From positions 11,019,655-11,083,654 of the forward strand of contig CAJINV010000004.1 in assembly GCA_905178155.1 (NCBI GenBank): DNA of 64,000 nucleotides, in the 5' to 3' direction. The translations under genes were made by a program, and so were the position numbers. Under the pieces are notes generated by a model that was not told where the DNA came from, did not search any database, and saw nothing but the letters and a program-made list of their open reading frames with translations. Below, piece after piece: positions 41,901 through 53,400 of this stretch. The stretch comes from Amoebophrya sp. A120 (lineage: Eukaryota > Sar > Dinophyceae > Syndiniales > Amoebophryaceae). Every line of letters begins with the position of its first letter. The first letter of the stretch is position 1.

Positions 41901-43744
41901 TCTGCCAGCTTCTTCTCGTGTCGTTCGTCCGAGAGCAACTCAGCGTGGATCCACCGCCTCCCGCAAGCAAACGCGTGCCAGTTCGTCCAGGCCAGACAGA
42001 AATTGGTCACCGAGCGAAACAGGAACTGGTTCACGTCGTTGGTGCGCCATGCGTAGGTCAACGAAAACGCGTTCAAGAACTGGAGAATCAACTTCGGAAC
42101 GAAATGCGGGCGATCTACGCGCACGGTAAACAAGATCGTGGACAGGAGACCCTGCAGAGCCGCGAGAACGCCGCGGGCGAGCATCTGCGGGTGGCCCTCG
42201 CCGTGGGTTCGCGCGGGTATCCCCAGAAAAAAACCCATCCACATCCATTTTTTGCATGACAAACACAGAATTTTGTGTATGTTTTGCATGACAAATTCTT
42301 GGATGTGGATGGATGTTTTTTCCTGGATAGCGGGTGTGAGAATCACGTAGTGCCACCAGAACCGCAGTTTCCATTTTAAGAGGACAAGAAACGGCATTTG
42401 CCTTTGACGATGCTGCTCTGCGTTGTGGTGGTCTTTATTTCCATGATCTTCACGTAGCGATGTTGATGATGGTCTACTCTTGCGCGCTGCAGTCGTCGTG
42501 CTTGGTGTCTGCGTAGCCCGGCCATGACTTTGAGTTCTTGTGTTTGTTGTTGCTGTCTCCTCACCGTTCATCTTCCTCGTCGAATTGTGGTCAACATCTT
42601 GTTCGCAGCTGTTTTTTACACCGAGAGCTGAAGAAGCTGAAGGTGAGGAGGTTTTATTTGCCTTCCCTTTTTCACTCTCGTCCTCACGGTCTCCTGCTTC
42701 GGCGGTCGTTGTATCAGTCTCTCCTGGCGGGGGCACGTTGATCGTGACGTCTTGCAGATCTGCTTCTGCATGCCCTACGTCTAGAAGTTGCTCTTCATGT
42801 CCCGCTATCACAGCAGTCGTCATTCTGCTCCTCATGTTTGCGTCATCATTTTCGTTTTCTTGTTCGCCGAAGCATTGCTCGTCCGGTCTACTACTTCTAC
42901 TCACGGTCGTTGCCTTCCAGAACCGGCTCTCGCGGCTGGACGAGGCTGAAGAGGTCGACGCTCGCGGTTCTGCCCTAGTAGTGCTCTTCCTGCCAACAAC
43001 CGGCGGTAAATCTGCCGGCGCCGCGTAGTTGTAGCGTTCCAGCATTTTCCGATACTCTTCGGCGATGTTGGTCTTGCGCACCATCACCTCGACTTCACCG
43101 TGAAACTGTTCGTCTTCAAACCCCGTGCCGCAGTAGATATCCGCCGCTTCAGACAGACGGGAGCCGCGGACGGCCACGGGTGGCGGATCCTCGTCGTCTT
43201 GCTCATCTTCCGGGTCGTCAAGCTTCTCATTTTCATCTATTGAGCTAGCATCTTTATTTCCATGACCATGATCGTCTTCGCCTGCTTCTGGTTTGGTACT
43301 TGATCTTGAGGAACTTCTAGCTCCGCCTCGTCCACCCGCCGGCCGCTTCTTATCACTCATCAATCTTTTCGTCCCCGCAACGAGTGTTTTTCTGGTTTTG
43401 GCATTGGCAAAGACATTCTCGTCATCTTCGGTGCCACTGTCGTCTTCCGCAATTTGCACGGCTTTCACGAAAGAGACGCTGGCGCGCAGCTTCTTCGCAA
43501 ACGCCGCAGCCTTGGCATCGAGTTCCGCGTTCGTAGCTCCTTGTTTCGTGGCATGCAGTTGACTACTACGGTCGGAGGCGCGGACCCGGTTGGTCGAGCG
43601 CTTGTCATTCGGATCTTTTGATGGCGCGGAAGGTGAAGGCGCAAGAACGGGATCTTCTTCGCGGACCACAGGAGACTGAGGCTGTACTTCATTTGACGTG
43701 CTGGTTCCTGAGAGCAGAGCGCCGTCTTTCTGCGAGGGCAACAT
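38989..43744 (-). CDS. hypothetical membrane protein, 636 aa, with giant introner
   Basis: Exons 42335-43744, 41855-42217, 41578-41648 and 38989-39055. They are separated by an introner (42218-42329), a GT-AG intron (41649-41854, GTATGG donor, CTCCTCAG acceptor) and the 2.5-kb introner 39056-41572. The total is 1911 nt, exactly 637 codons, only if that whole insertion is removed. The first 440 or so residues are disordered (Ser, Asp, Glu, Thr, Arg). The last 190 are hydrophobic and aromatic, with LKWKLRFWWHYVILTPA, LAALQGLLSTILFTV, FRSVTNFCLAWTNWHAF and FLQGFINFCLCINLFLHW, suggesting several membrane helices. A TTGCAG sits just upstream of the ATG and could be a trans-splice acceptor. No family recognised. 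Confidence 0.7.
39102..40260. mobile_element. nested TIR element, copy 1
   Basis: 1159 bp with 93-bp perfect terminal inverted repeats beginning TACACAAGCGAAATATGC. Preceded by TGCAG (39097-39101), which recurs after copy 2. The TIRs contain paired small hairpins (GGGGTGC...GCACCCC and GGTGCTT...AAGCACC). No transposase; the frames inside are repetitive artefacts. Confidence 0.88.
40267..41425. mobile_element. nested TIR element, copy 2
   Basis: 1159 bp, same orientation and length as copy 1, differing at about four positions that I can see (for example near 40636, 40651 and 41231). Followed by TGCAG (41426-41430), matching the left flank of copy 1. Joined to copy 1 by a 6-base link containing one N (40264). 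Confidence 0.85.
42218..42329. mobile_element. short introner (family B)
   Basis: A 112-bp element, repeats GCGGG at 42213-42217 and 42330-42334. Inverted ends around AAAAAAACCCATCCACATCC. Excision joins LTPA to RTHGEG. Confidence 0.95.
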
Positions 43745-44049
43745 GGTTGGGCTGCAACGAACTGTTTTCGACGTGAAGCTTGGGCTTAGACAATGGGACA
43801 CGCCCCAGAGGACAACCAGCGAACCAACTAGTCTGTGAAGAATGGGAGACGTCGCCCCAAGACAAAAAAAACGAACTTACTCCGAAAGCATGGGTCTAGA
43901 TACATGGTGCGCCGAATTCGCGCAGATCTTGCGTGGAACTTGTTCGGCCCGTTTCCGGGAGGGGCAAATCGATAGGAAGGGCCCCGCGCGGCCAGTGAGC
44001 GAGTTTCGAACGCCCTGCCTGCTTAGCCTTCTCAGGCGACAGGCCAGCC

Positions 44050-44077
44050 CCATCGTGTAACGCGCGTTACACGGTGG
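44050..44077. repeat. 28-bp palindrome in the transposon, left copy
   Basis: An almost perfect palindrome centred on TAACGCGCGTTA, with one arm mismatch. A perfect counterpart is at 45303-45330. Confidence 0.9.
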
Positions 44078-44584
44078 CACGCAGCTTCAGTTGCTGGGCA
44101 AACGGGGAATAAAGCAACGAGCTTCAGCGGCCCGCGAGGCAATGACAACAAAGAAAACGCTCCGGGGGGCCACTCGACGCCAGGGCCCGGTCCATCCACG
44201 CCGCTTGCCTGCCGGGGGGGAAAAGGAGCTGCGCCGAACACCCAGACCGGCTCCAATGCCAAAGCGCGGAACACCGCATCCCTGTACCCACAATCCGCGC
44301 GAAAAAATGCCGGGGCGCCAATGTGGCCGGCCGACAAGGCTCGCTGCGGGGCTGTCTGGCCGAGCCCTCGCAGCGCGCCGCCCCCAAGAGCACGCCGCTG
44401 GCATGCAGCGGCAAAAATCGGCGCGCTCGATCCGACATAGCACTCCTGCCAGCAACAGGGCTCGAACCATGCCCGCGGCCCCCATGGTGGGGCTCGCTTG
44501 CTCCGAATATACTTCCCAAAGGGCTTGCTGGGGGGGGGGCGCTTGCGCGGGAACATGTTATGTAGCGAATTGCCCTGGGGCTTG

Positions 44585-44996
44585 TTCGAGAACTTGCTGC
44601 GGGACTTGCTCCAGCGCTCCAACTCTTCCCGGAACTTGCAAGCCTCAGAACTTGGCGCAGAACTTGGCTAAGAACTTGTCGCCGAACTCGTGTGCCCCAG
44701 AACTTGTCTCAGAACTTGTCTCAGAACTTGTTCAGGAACTTGCCAAGCTGGTTTTCGGGAACCGGAAAAAAGAAGGGGAAAAAACGGCCGTGCCGTCGTG
44801 GTACGGGACAAAAAGGTGGGCCAAAAAAGGGCACAAAATCAAGTTCCTGGCAAGTTCCTGGCAAGTTCTGAGACAAGTTCTGAGCCAAGTTCTGGAACAA
44901 GTTCTGAGACAAGTTCTGAGACAAGTTCTGGAACAAATTCTGGAACAAGTTCTGGATCAAGTTTGTTCGGGCGCAAGTTCTGGCGCATGAGAGCCG
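44585..44996. repeat. inverted pair of AACTTG/CAAGTT arrays
   Basis: From 44585 to about 44755 AACTTG recurs about every 11-20 bp (unit like CAGAACTTGTCT). From about 44845 to 44996 the reverse complement CAAGTT recurs about every 12 bp. The two arrays face each other across a loop of about 90 bp and could fold into one long imperfect hairpin. Confidence 0.88.
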
Positions 44997-45302
44997 TGGC
45001 CGGTTTTCTTGGGTAATAGGGCGCCAGGCTGCAACCGCGGCGCCTCATCTACAACCGCCCAAACCGAGCCACGCAGCTGGAAGCTGCCTTGCTCTGGTGG
45101 GCCTCTGGCACGCCTGTGGAGCCGTTAGCCACCCCGCCCGGCCTTAACTCCCAGGCGTAGCACAGTGCGCCCGAAGCTGCGAAAACAACCAAACACATTT
45201 CCGTCGTGGCTAACTTTACTCACGATGGTGCCATGGACAGGCCAAAAGCAGGGCTCTCTCCCCTGGTTAGGCCGGCAAGCGATAAGGCAAACAAGCAGAG
45301 CG

Positions 45303-45330
45303 CCATCGTGTAACGTACGTTACACGATGG
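45303..45330. repeat. 28-bp perfect palindrome in the transposon, right copy
   Basis: A perfect palindrome centred on TAACGTACGTTA with CCATCGTG/CACGATGG arms. Subterminal, like the left copy at 44050. Confidence 0.93.
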
Positions 45331-45731
45331 TGCTGCAGCAACTTCTTTGGGAAGTGCGCAGATCGCGCGCATGTGGCCAACGAAATGCCAAGGAAACCAA
45401 AGGCGCAAGCGGACGGCCCCGGCAGCCTGCCTACAAGACTTGGCGCGGGCAACTACAGATGAGGAGGGGCGCGCGGCGCGGACACACAGAGGCCCCTCGG
45501 CGCAAAACGGCGCGCCGGCTAGCAGTCGCAGGCGTAACGGGAAGTCTCAACGCGAAAGCCCGCGTCACTTTCGCGGAGTGCTGCATCATCGGGATCATCA
45601 TCATATTTGAAAGACCGCCGGCAGCCTCTAATATTCTAGACAAGAAACACGCGTAGCCGAGTTTTTCGCAAGTTCTCCACGGGTTCGGCAACCCGGACCC
45701 TACGACCCCCGCTTTCGGAGTAAAAACGAAC

Positions 45732-47470
45732 AAAAAACAAAAAGTAGCACAGTGCGGCGTGATCGCTCAGGCAGTTGTGGAACATATGACGAACCGTGCC
45801 GCTTAGTGAAGTACTCTGCGTGTGCGACTCCTTTTACACAGCCACTCGACTCACCATCACCATCAGATCAGATCAGATAGTTTTTTGTAAATACTCATAA
45901 AGAGCAAGTTTACAAATGCTCGCTCGAAAGCGGCGGTAGGGACGTTGTGTAACTAGAAAAAAGCGATAATGGAAAAAAAATTTTTTTAAAAAGGCTTCTG
46001 CGCTTGCTTTTTGACTTTGGCCTAAGTCGCTCGCACGCTGCTACTACAGAAGCAGCCTGGTAAAGCTTGAGGAAAACCAACGTGAAGACCAGGAGAAGGA
46101 ACAAAATATGGACCACAGACAGTACAGCAGGGGGTGAGCGAAAGTGCAATGTAACACGACGCTCTTCCCGTAGTCCCATGCGTATCTGAATCTGGGTCTG
46201 GTCTCACACCCCTTGCTTAGTCAGGCCATTAGCTAGGCTGATGCTTTTCGTTTTGCTCATTTGTATAAATGTTTCACTTCTCCGTTGAATTTCTCTTTTT
46301 TGCAAGCAAGTTGATGTAACTGAGGTCCGTCGTCATAGCCGGACATGAGTTTTACGGATGTAGACAGGTCAGCAAAATAAAATAACCGTGGCTCAGAAAA
46401 TAAGCACAATTGCGACACATCATGAAGCAGATGGAGATTTCTCTAGTTGCTTATGGCAATAAATATCATTTTCGCGTCGAATCAATTCGGCACTTGAAAG
46501 ACCCAACGAGGAAACACAGCCCTCCCCGGTGCTGTCCGCCTCGAAGTTTCAATTTCTGAGTAAGTACTGTATTCTTTGTCTCGAAGCGGAATTCGCAAAG
46601 GACAGAGAAAGCGATTCTCTCACTCTCACCCCCCCTTCGCTTGTGTTTCTTTTGTTTTAATTTTAGACGTAAACTTTTATTATCGTATTATTTACATTCT
46701 CAGGAGGCACCGCCCCTCCTTTCTCAAAAAGCTAATGCTCTTGAATGTTCCAAACTGAAATGCCACGACTTGAGGAGGTTCTGGTTCAGCCTTAGCCAAA
46801 AAAATCACAGAAAAAGATCGAAAGGAATTGCATTTCATAATCATAAACAGGAAAAAATACGCTTTCATGTGTTAGGCTTGTTCAGAAATATAATTGACAT
46901 TCTTTTTTAGCATTATTGCTGCTGCCAAAAAAGGCTGTAACGCATTGGTATGGAAAAAGGTCATCATCGCGACTAGAATCCGCGCACGAAATACAGTGTC
47001 GGTAAATCAACATCTGCAACCTTCAAAGAAGGGATCAGGTCGGCTTTAGCAACATTTACAACTAGGGCCACCGCATCAAGGCATGGAAAGTGCTGTATCA
47101 AGAAAGATAATAACTTGAAGATTCGAACGTCGGACTGTACTAGTAAAAAACAGTTTACGAGATTTTGTCCAGTTCAAATATGTTAATGATGTAGGCACGA
47201 CCGCCGTCGTGTTGGCATAATTGGCAGAACTTGTTTCAAAATCGCTGAAAGGAGCGACAACGAGAAACTAATAAGCACATCTGTCGATGACATCGACGTC
47301 GACGTTCCATCGACGTTCCGGTAAATATTCCAATGGATACCGCAGGAATAAATGCGCATTCGGACATCGATCCGGAATTCATTTTTGTAACAATCCACCT
47401 GCAAAAAAGTTATAGTTAAAGATAAAGTTGTTCAGTATATAAGGAGCAGAAGACCTCATCATGCTCAATC
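45732..47470. other. intergenic spacer
   Basis: About 1.7 kb of AT-richer sequence downstream of the 3063-aa gene. No codon-biased frame, RNA gene or repeat recognised. Confidence 0.45.
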
Positions 47471-50400
47471 TCAAAAGCCAATAGCATCCAAAACAGCCGA
47501 ATCGTAATCTGTTAACTGTCCGTGCGAAGAGGGCCCAACCCTCGCTCTCCTGGCTGAGGACGCACGAGAGCTGGCGCTTCGGCTCGCGCTCGAACCGAAG
47601 AAGCGCGACGCCCGCATCCACGATGCCAGTCGCGTCATTACAGAGGACGAAGGGAGAGGGGCTGCCGCGGTTGTATTACTGTTGTTGTAGATCTGCTGTG
47701 ATCGCTCATGACCACCATATTGTGCCGTACTGGTACTATCATCGCGATTCCCTGATTCTGAGGGCATGACGGGCGTTGTCGCGTCCATGTAGTCCACCAC
47801 GCCCGCGCCCCGGTCGTGCGGACCTGTTCCTCGCCCCCGAGATGCTAAATGAGCAGAAGCAATAGCCGCGTGCCACGCGCTGGTATTCTCCGCGGAGTCG
47901 ACCAGGTGAAGTGGTCCACCGCCTCCACCTCTTGCAGCTCTCCCGGCGAGATAGTCGGGTAAGTCCTCGGGGTGAATCAGGTGCGAGTTTGGGTGATGAT
48001 GAACATGGTGCCCGCGATGAAGAGCGTCGTGGAGATGTTCTTCTTCACACCCTCTTTGTAGCAGCTCGTCCCCTTGTTCACCATGGTACACATACGGCGC
48101 CGCCGCGCCCTGCAAATCTGCCGGGTGGGGCTCGTTGTAGTACTGTCCACTACGGCGCATTCTCTCCTCCAGCATGTGCCGCTGGTTCGCAAACTCAACC
48201 GCGGTAAGGCGATCCCGTTGGGAGATGATCCCAGGACCAACCCAGGGCGGCAGGATTTCTGACGTGGACTGCAGATCATCGGAAAGCTCTGACAGGCTGG
48301 ACGGACTGCGAGGGAAGAAGTTGCCCGCCCTATGTTGATGTCCAGATCCAGATGCTCGTCCACCGCCCGACTCGCTGTCCTGATCTGCAGAGCTACCGGG
48401 TCCCCGTAGGGAGGAGAGCATGAACTGGTCCGGGGTTGTGTGTGACCGGTGCACCGCGGTCGCATCCGTTCGCTGGTGGTGCGGGGCCGCAACAACATGA
48501 GCTGCTGCCCTGTTGCCGCCCCTAGAGCCACTACTTCCCGCCATCAAATTGCGCTGCGCCGCGAGCAGCATGTCCTGGCGGTTTTTGTAGCGGCGGGAGG
48601 GTCTGCGGGAATGATTCGGCGAGGACCTCGTTGAGGACGGCGTCGATCCAGCAAGTGGCGACCGACTGTAGTGGTGGTTTGGATGGTGCGAGTGATGCTG
48701 ATGATGTCCGACTCCATGTGGGCCAACAGGTCCCCCGTGCTCGTGCTGCGGGTGCATTTGCATTAGCAGGTCGAAGTTCTGCGACGACGTCGACGAAAGT
48801 GTCCTGCCGGTCGAATGCTGGTTGTGGTTCTGCCCGCTGCTTACAACCATTTGGTCATTCGTCAAAAATCCCGGCGCGGCAGAAGAGGAAGAACCCGTTC
48901 CAGGGAGAAGTTCTTGTTGTGCCGATGTTGACGCACCAGCCGCTCCTCCTCCTCCGTGCTGCTCTACTGCTGCACCGGGAACAAGCTGCGGTGGAGATCC
49001 GGGCGATCCGCCAGAGTCGTAAAGCTGCACTTCCATCCCGTTCGGGCTTGTCGGGCTGTCCTCTTCGTCTCCGACGTCCGTCATTGCAGGAGTGCCCTGT
49101 CGCACATACCCGCGCGGCGGCCTACCATGCCCCTGCGAGCTGTGAGACGAGCCGGTCCTGCGGCGGACCACGGGGACCCCGGTCACCTGACAAATCGGCG
49201 CTGCTGTTGTACCCCCCCTGCTTGATGAGCTTGGCGAAGGAGAACTGCCCCCCGCTCCTGCTGCACCTGGTGGACTCCCTACAACGGGACTGGAGCTCGA
49301 GATTGCGATTGGTGCGGGGCTTGTCGCGTCTCCCACATGCTGCACGTGGTCGCGTCGAGCAGCACCGGTAACGGCTGCAACTCCGGCCAGCAGTCCCCCG
49401 CCCGCTCCACGCAGAATTGCAGATGGAGCCCTTTGCCGTGCTGAGGACACCGGCATTCCGGTGGCGATAGGGATCACACCCCCGCCCGCTGCACCTCCAC
49501 GGGAAGACGACCCTCCGAACATCCGGTCGATATCTGCGGGCAGCGGCGCCTGCTCGAGACCGCCGCTGGGCGAACCAGTGCTCCCGCCGGACGCAAACCG
49601 CGAGCGCTCTGTCTCCGCGGAGCGCTGCCGCCTGCTTGGGGAGAGGGACAGCATGGACGACGAACCGCCCTCCGAGGAGTAGGACGAAGAGGTGCGGGAC
49701 TCCCTCTCGGTCAAGTTTGCAGCCTTGGATGTCGCTCCGGAATCTCCGGTGCTGCGGCCGCCGTGACTCAACAACCGGTCGTGCGGATGCGGCCCGGTGT
49801 CGATCGCAAGCGCAGGCCGATCTTTTTCACCAGTTGCACCCCCTGAACGCGCGGCTTTTTGCACCAGCCCACTGGCTGTGCTATTTCTTTGCAGCTTGTG
49901 GTCCTGCTGTTCTTCGTGCGTTGTTTTCATTATCATTTTGTCGGTGGAGGACGCGCTTGCATTACCATCTCTGTTGTCGTGCTTCCTCTTGTCATCTCCT
50001 TCACTGCTGGTACTATCAGTGTAGTTGCAAGTCCCAGGCAGCAAGTGCAGGCTTTGCTCCGGCGGTAGCACAAGAACCTCTTGTATGCTAGGACTGCTCC
50101 CTGTAGAGCCGGAAATTCCTGCAGCTCCACCTCCGGTGGAGGACGCAAAACTACTACCTCCGTGCTGTAAGATTTCCTGCGCTACCGCTTCTCCCTCGGC
50201 ACCCTCCTCGATCGCTGGAAACTGTTGCGAAAACCGATCCCTGATGTGGCGCAACTGCCGGGGACTTAGCGAGACAGACCGGCGCGTGCGGGTGGGATCT
50301 GCCGCGCCAAGCATGATGGCTGCTCTTGTTTTCGCGGTCGTAGGATCATCGCAGTTGTTGGAAGCAGGTGGTGTAGAATTACCGGAGGCGGACGAAGAAC

Positions 50401-53400
50401 CGGCGGACGATGATTTTGAGTGTCCTCTTATGTCTGTGGTTTGCACGTTTGACAGGAATTGTTTCCTGAAGTCCGCAAGCCGGGAACTCTTTTCCGGCGG
50501 ATGCTTCGGGGTGTCCGTTGCGGCCGCTCCTGCTGCAGCTGTTTGGCCTCCAAGAATGTAGGCAGCCCGTGGCGAAGTTGGATCTTGATCTCCGAAAAAT
50601 GCACCGGATTTTCCCGCTGAATGTTGGCGTACTAAGTTTCGCGCGTCTTCTTGTTCTCCCACCTGTCCCCCGTCAACTTCAGGTAGATCACTCATGCGAA
50701 ACTGACTAGCCGGTGAACTGTGTCGACGCCTACCCTCGCTGTTGTTGCTGCCGTCGCGCCGGCACGCGATCTCTTGGCTCTGCTTCAAAGAACCGCTGAC
50801 ATCAGAGAAGCTTGTGTCGGCTTTCTCGTCGTCGTCGCCGACTGCCCCGAGTTCTTGTTGTCCAGTGGTGGATACACAAGAAGCGGTCGCGGGCGCCGAG
50901 ACGAATACGCCGCTGGGTTTGGGGGGAGAAGACGGTCCAGGACCTCCAGTGCAGATGGTGAACTGCACCTCCTTTTCAATCGTCGTGAGCAGAATCTCTG
51001 TATCGTCTGACCACGCATCTTCATCGTCGCTTCGACCGACTTTTGATATCAAGTTGGTCTCGTCCTCGTGGTCATCTTGGTGGTCCCTGGTCGTGTTGAT
51101 GCCTTTGCTAGTTGTGCAAGCACCAGCCACGATAGCGCCGGCTTTGTTTGTCCTCTTGTTGCGATTTCTTGTCATGATCGGGTCGTCGTAATCCTGATCC
51201 TCTGGGAAGCTCCTCCTTTCGTCTCCTTCGTAATCCTCCTGTTGCCCCCCACTTGCTGCACTCACGTCGCTGACACGACCCGCAGTCCTGGAGCGGGAGG
51301 TGGACACGGATCCGCGGTCAGACGTGTAGGAGCTGCTTCCTGTGCAGTGTCGTCCGCGACTCCGGTTTTTTCTTTCGTGGGAGACCCGACGCACGGAAAC
51401 GCGACTCTTCACGGTAACTTCGATGTTGTTGCTCAGGCTTGGTCGACCGGAATGATTATGGGCGGATCCAGAAGCGGAATGTTGGGACGCCGATGCAGCC
51501 GGGCTGTTGACCTCCTCGTCAGCGAATTTGTTGTCGTCACCGGATGAACAGGAAGCGATTCGCTCGATGCGCGCTTCAGCAGTGGTCGTTGCGCCGGCCG
51601 TCTGCTCGGGTAGTTGTTGTGCATCATGAACCAGAAGTCGCGAGAACATTTTTTCCAAATTCGACACGTCCAGCTGCGACAAGCAGTAGGTCTCCATCGC
51701 GGCTTGCTCTTCTGCGGAAAGGTTTAGATTCTGTAATTTGTTGATCGTATCTTGATTCAGCTCCTTCCTGTCCTGCTCATCTCGTTCCCTTTCATTTCTA
51801 GTATTCCCCGCCGCAGCATTTGCATTCTTCTTGCGAACAAGCGCTGCTTCTACTGCCGCGGTTGTGTGGTCGTGTTTCGCGTCCTCTGAGGAGGAGGTGC
51901 GTTTCTTCTGGCTGAGCCTTTGTTTCAGTTCGTCGTGCTTTTTCGTTGTACTAGCAGTGCTGGTGTCATCTCCATACGAGTTCTGGGAAGTCGAACTGCC
52001 GACTGTCTCTTTGCGTTGCTGGTCACCGGGTGGGCGATGTGGAAGTGCTCCTCTGTAGTTCCGCTCTTCAGAAAGGGCATGCCCTCCATCGTCAGTTTCT
52101 ATCAAACTGTGTTCCACTCTTCCGTGCAAAGACGGACCACTCGTCACAACATCAGGCTTCGCAAGCTCCTTTTGCACCGGATCAAGGTCATGGTCAACCG
52201 CGGCTTTGTCACACGGCGGAATGCTGCCGGTCCTCCTACCGCCTGCGACTAGCTTAGAAGCAGGCGCTTGGTACTCACTTCCTGTCTCTGCGAGACGATC
52301 ACAAGATAGGGGTATCGTGTCAGTAGTTGTCTCGCCGGTGGCAGAAGGTCGTCGTCCCACTGGTACCCTACTAGTTGTTGCGACAAGTAAATCGGACACA
52401 ACGTTTTGGTTGTGCTGGTCCTTGCACTGCTCGTCGTCCATTTGACATTGGCGATCAGTTTGGCTTTGGTCATCACGGTCCCCTGCAAAATGGTGCTGCT
52501 CCACGTTGTACTGCGCAACCATTTTACTTTTACCCACCGGTGCACTTTTCAGCCGTCCTTCCCCTTTTGGATGCGCAGCGACAGGGGGACTTTGTACTAC
52601 GTTCTCTTCGCCGAGGAGATGAAAATCAGCTAAGCAGGCGACCTTCTTCATACCAGCTTCGCTTTCGAATGACGATGACCTGACCCTCAGGCTGTCTTCA
52701 TGTAGGAGAACCACTGAAGCGCACGACGATCCTTCTTGCGTTTGCGTTTGATGGCTAGGTACTTCTAGTACTCCTGTCTTCTTCGTCGGCGGTAGCCGCG
52801 GTAGTTCTGACTCAGAACAAGAAGGTGGGGCGGATGTGCCAATTCGTTTAGGTTTACTCGACGCGGCGGTCGTGTTGGCGGATGTGGCAGCTAAACCTGA
52901 GCTGCTGCTCCCCGCTGCGTGAGGGTGAGGATCTCCTCCTGAGTGCGCTGAGTAATCAACATTGCCTGTTGTTGTTGTTTTGTTCCCGAGGGTCGTGGAC
53001 TTTCCAGTTGCTTTCTGTTTCATCGTTGCATTCTGCTGCTTTATTTTCTTCCCCTGTTCATCTGCGGTTTTTAAAAGCGAATGCGTAAGCAATTTTTTGT
53101 CGGTGCGGACGACCTCCTCGCACGGTGATGTTGTAACAGTTGACTTTACGACCCCTCCGCGATCTACGGAAGCGGATGCCTCATCTCCCCGTCGTACACA
53201 CGCGGCTCCCGAAGCAGATGCCGACTCTGTCGGTTTGTTATTGTTGTTCTGAACCACATCTACGTTTTTTGTTTCACTACAACTTCCTCTTCCGTCACCT
53301 CGTGAGAGTACAGTCTGCGTTTCAACATTCGGAGCGAATTGGCTAGTGTCCTTTTGCGTTTGACCACTTTGCTGGCCACGAGGGCCTATTTCAGTACCAC

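Larger units (their letters stand above)
43869..45731. mobile_element. non-autonomous DNA transposon, 8-bp target duplication
   Basis: The element is 43877-45723 (1847 bp). Its terminal inverted repeats are TTACTCCGAAAGC at the left end and GCTTTCGGAGTAA at the right. Exact 8-bp direct repeats AAACGAAC lie at 43869-43876 and 45724-45731. It is much more GC-rich than its flanks. No transposase frame is convincing. An 8-bp duplication with short TIRs fits hAT-like or P-like elements, but the superfamily is not settled. It sits between two genes. Confidence 0.88.

Noticed and set aside
43877-45723. 299-aa plus-strand frame inside the TIR transposon as a transposase
   Set aside because: It has no DDE/D-type or hAT dimerisation motif, and its second half is the translated AACTTG/CAAGTT array.
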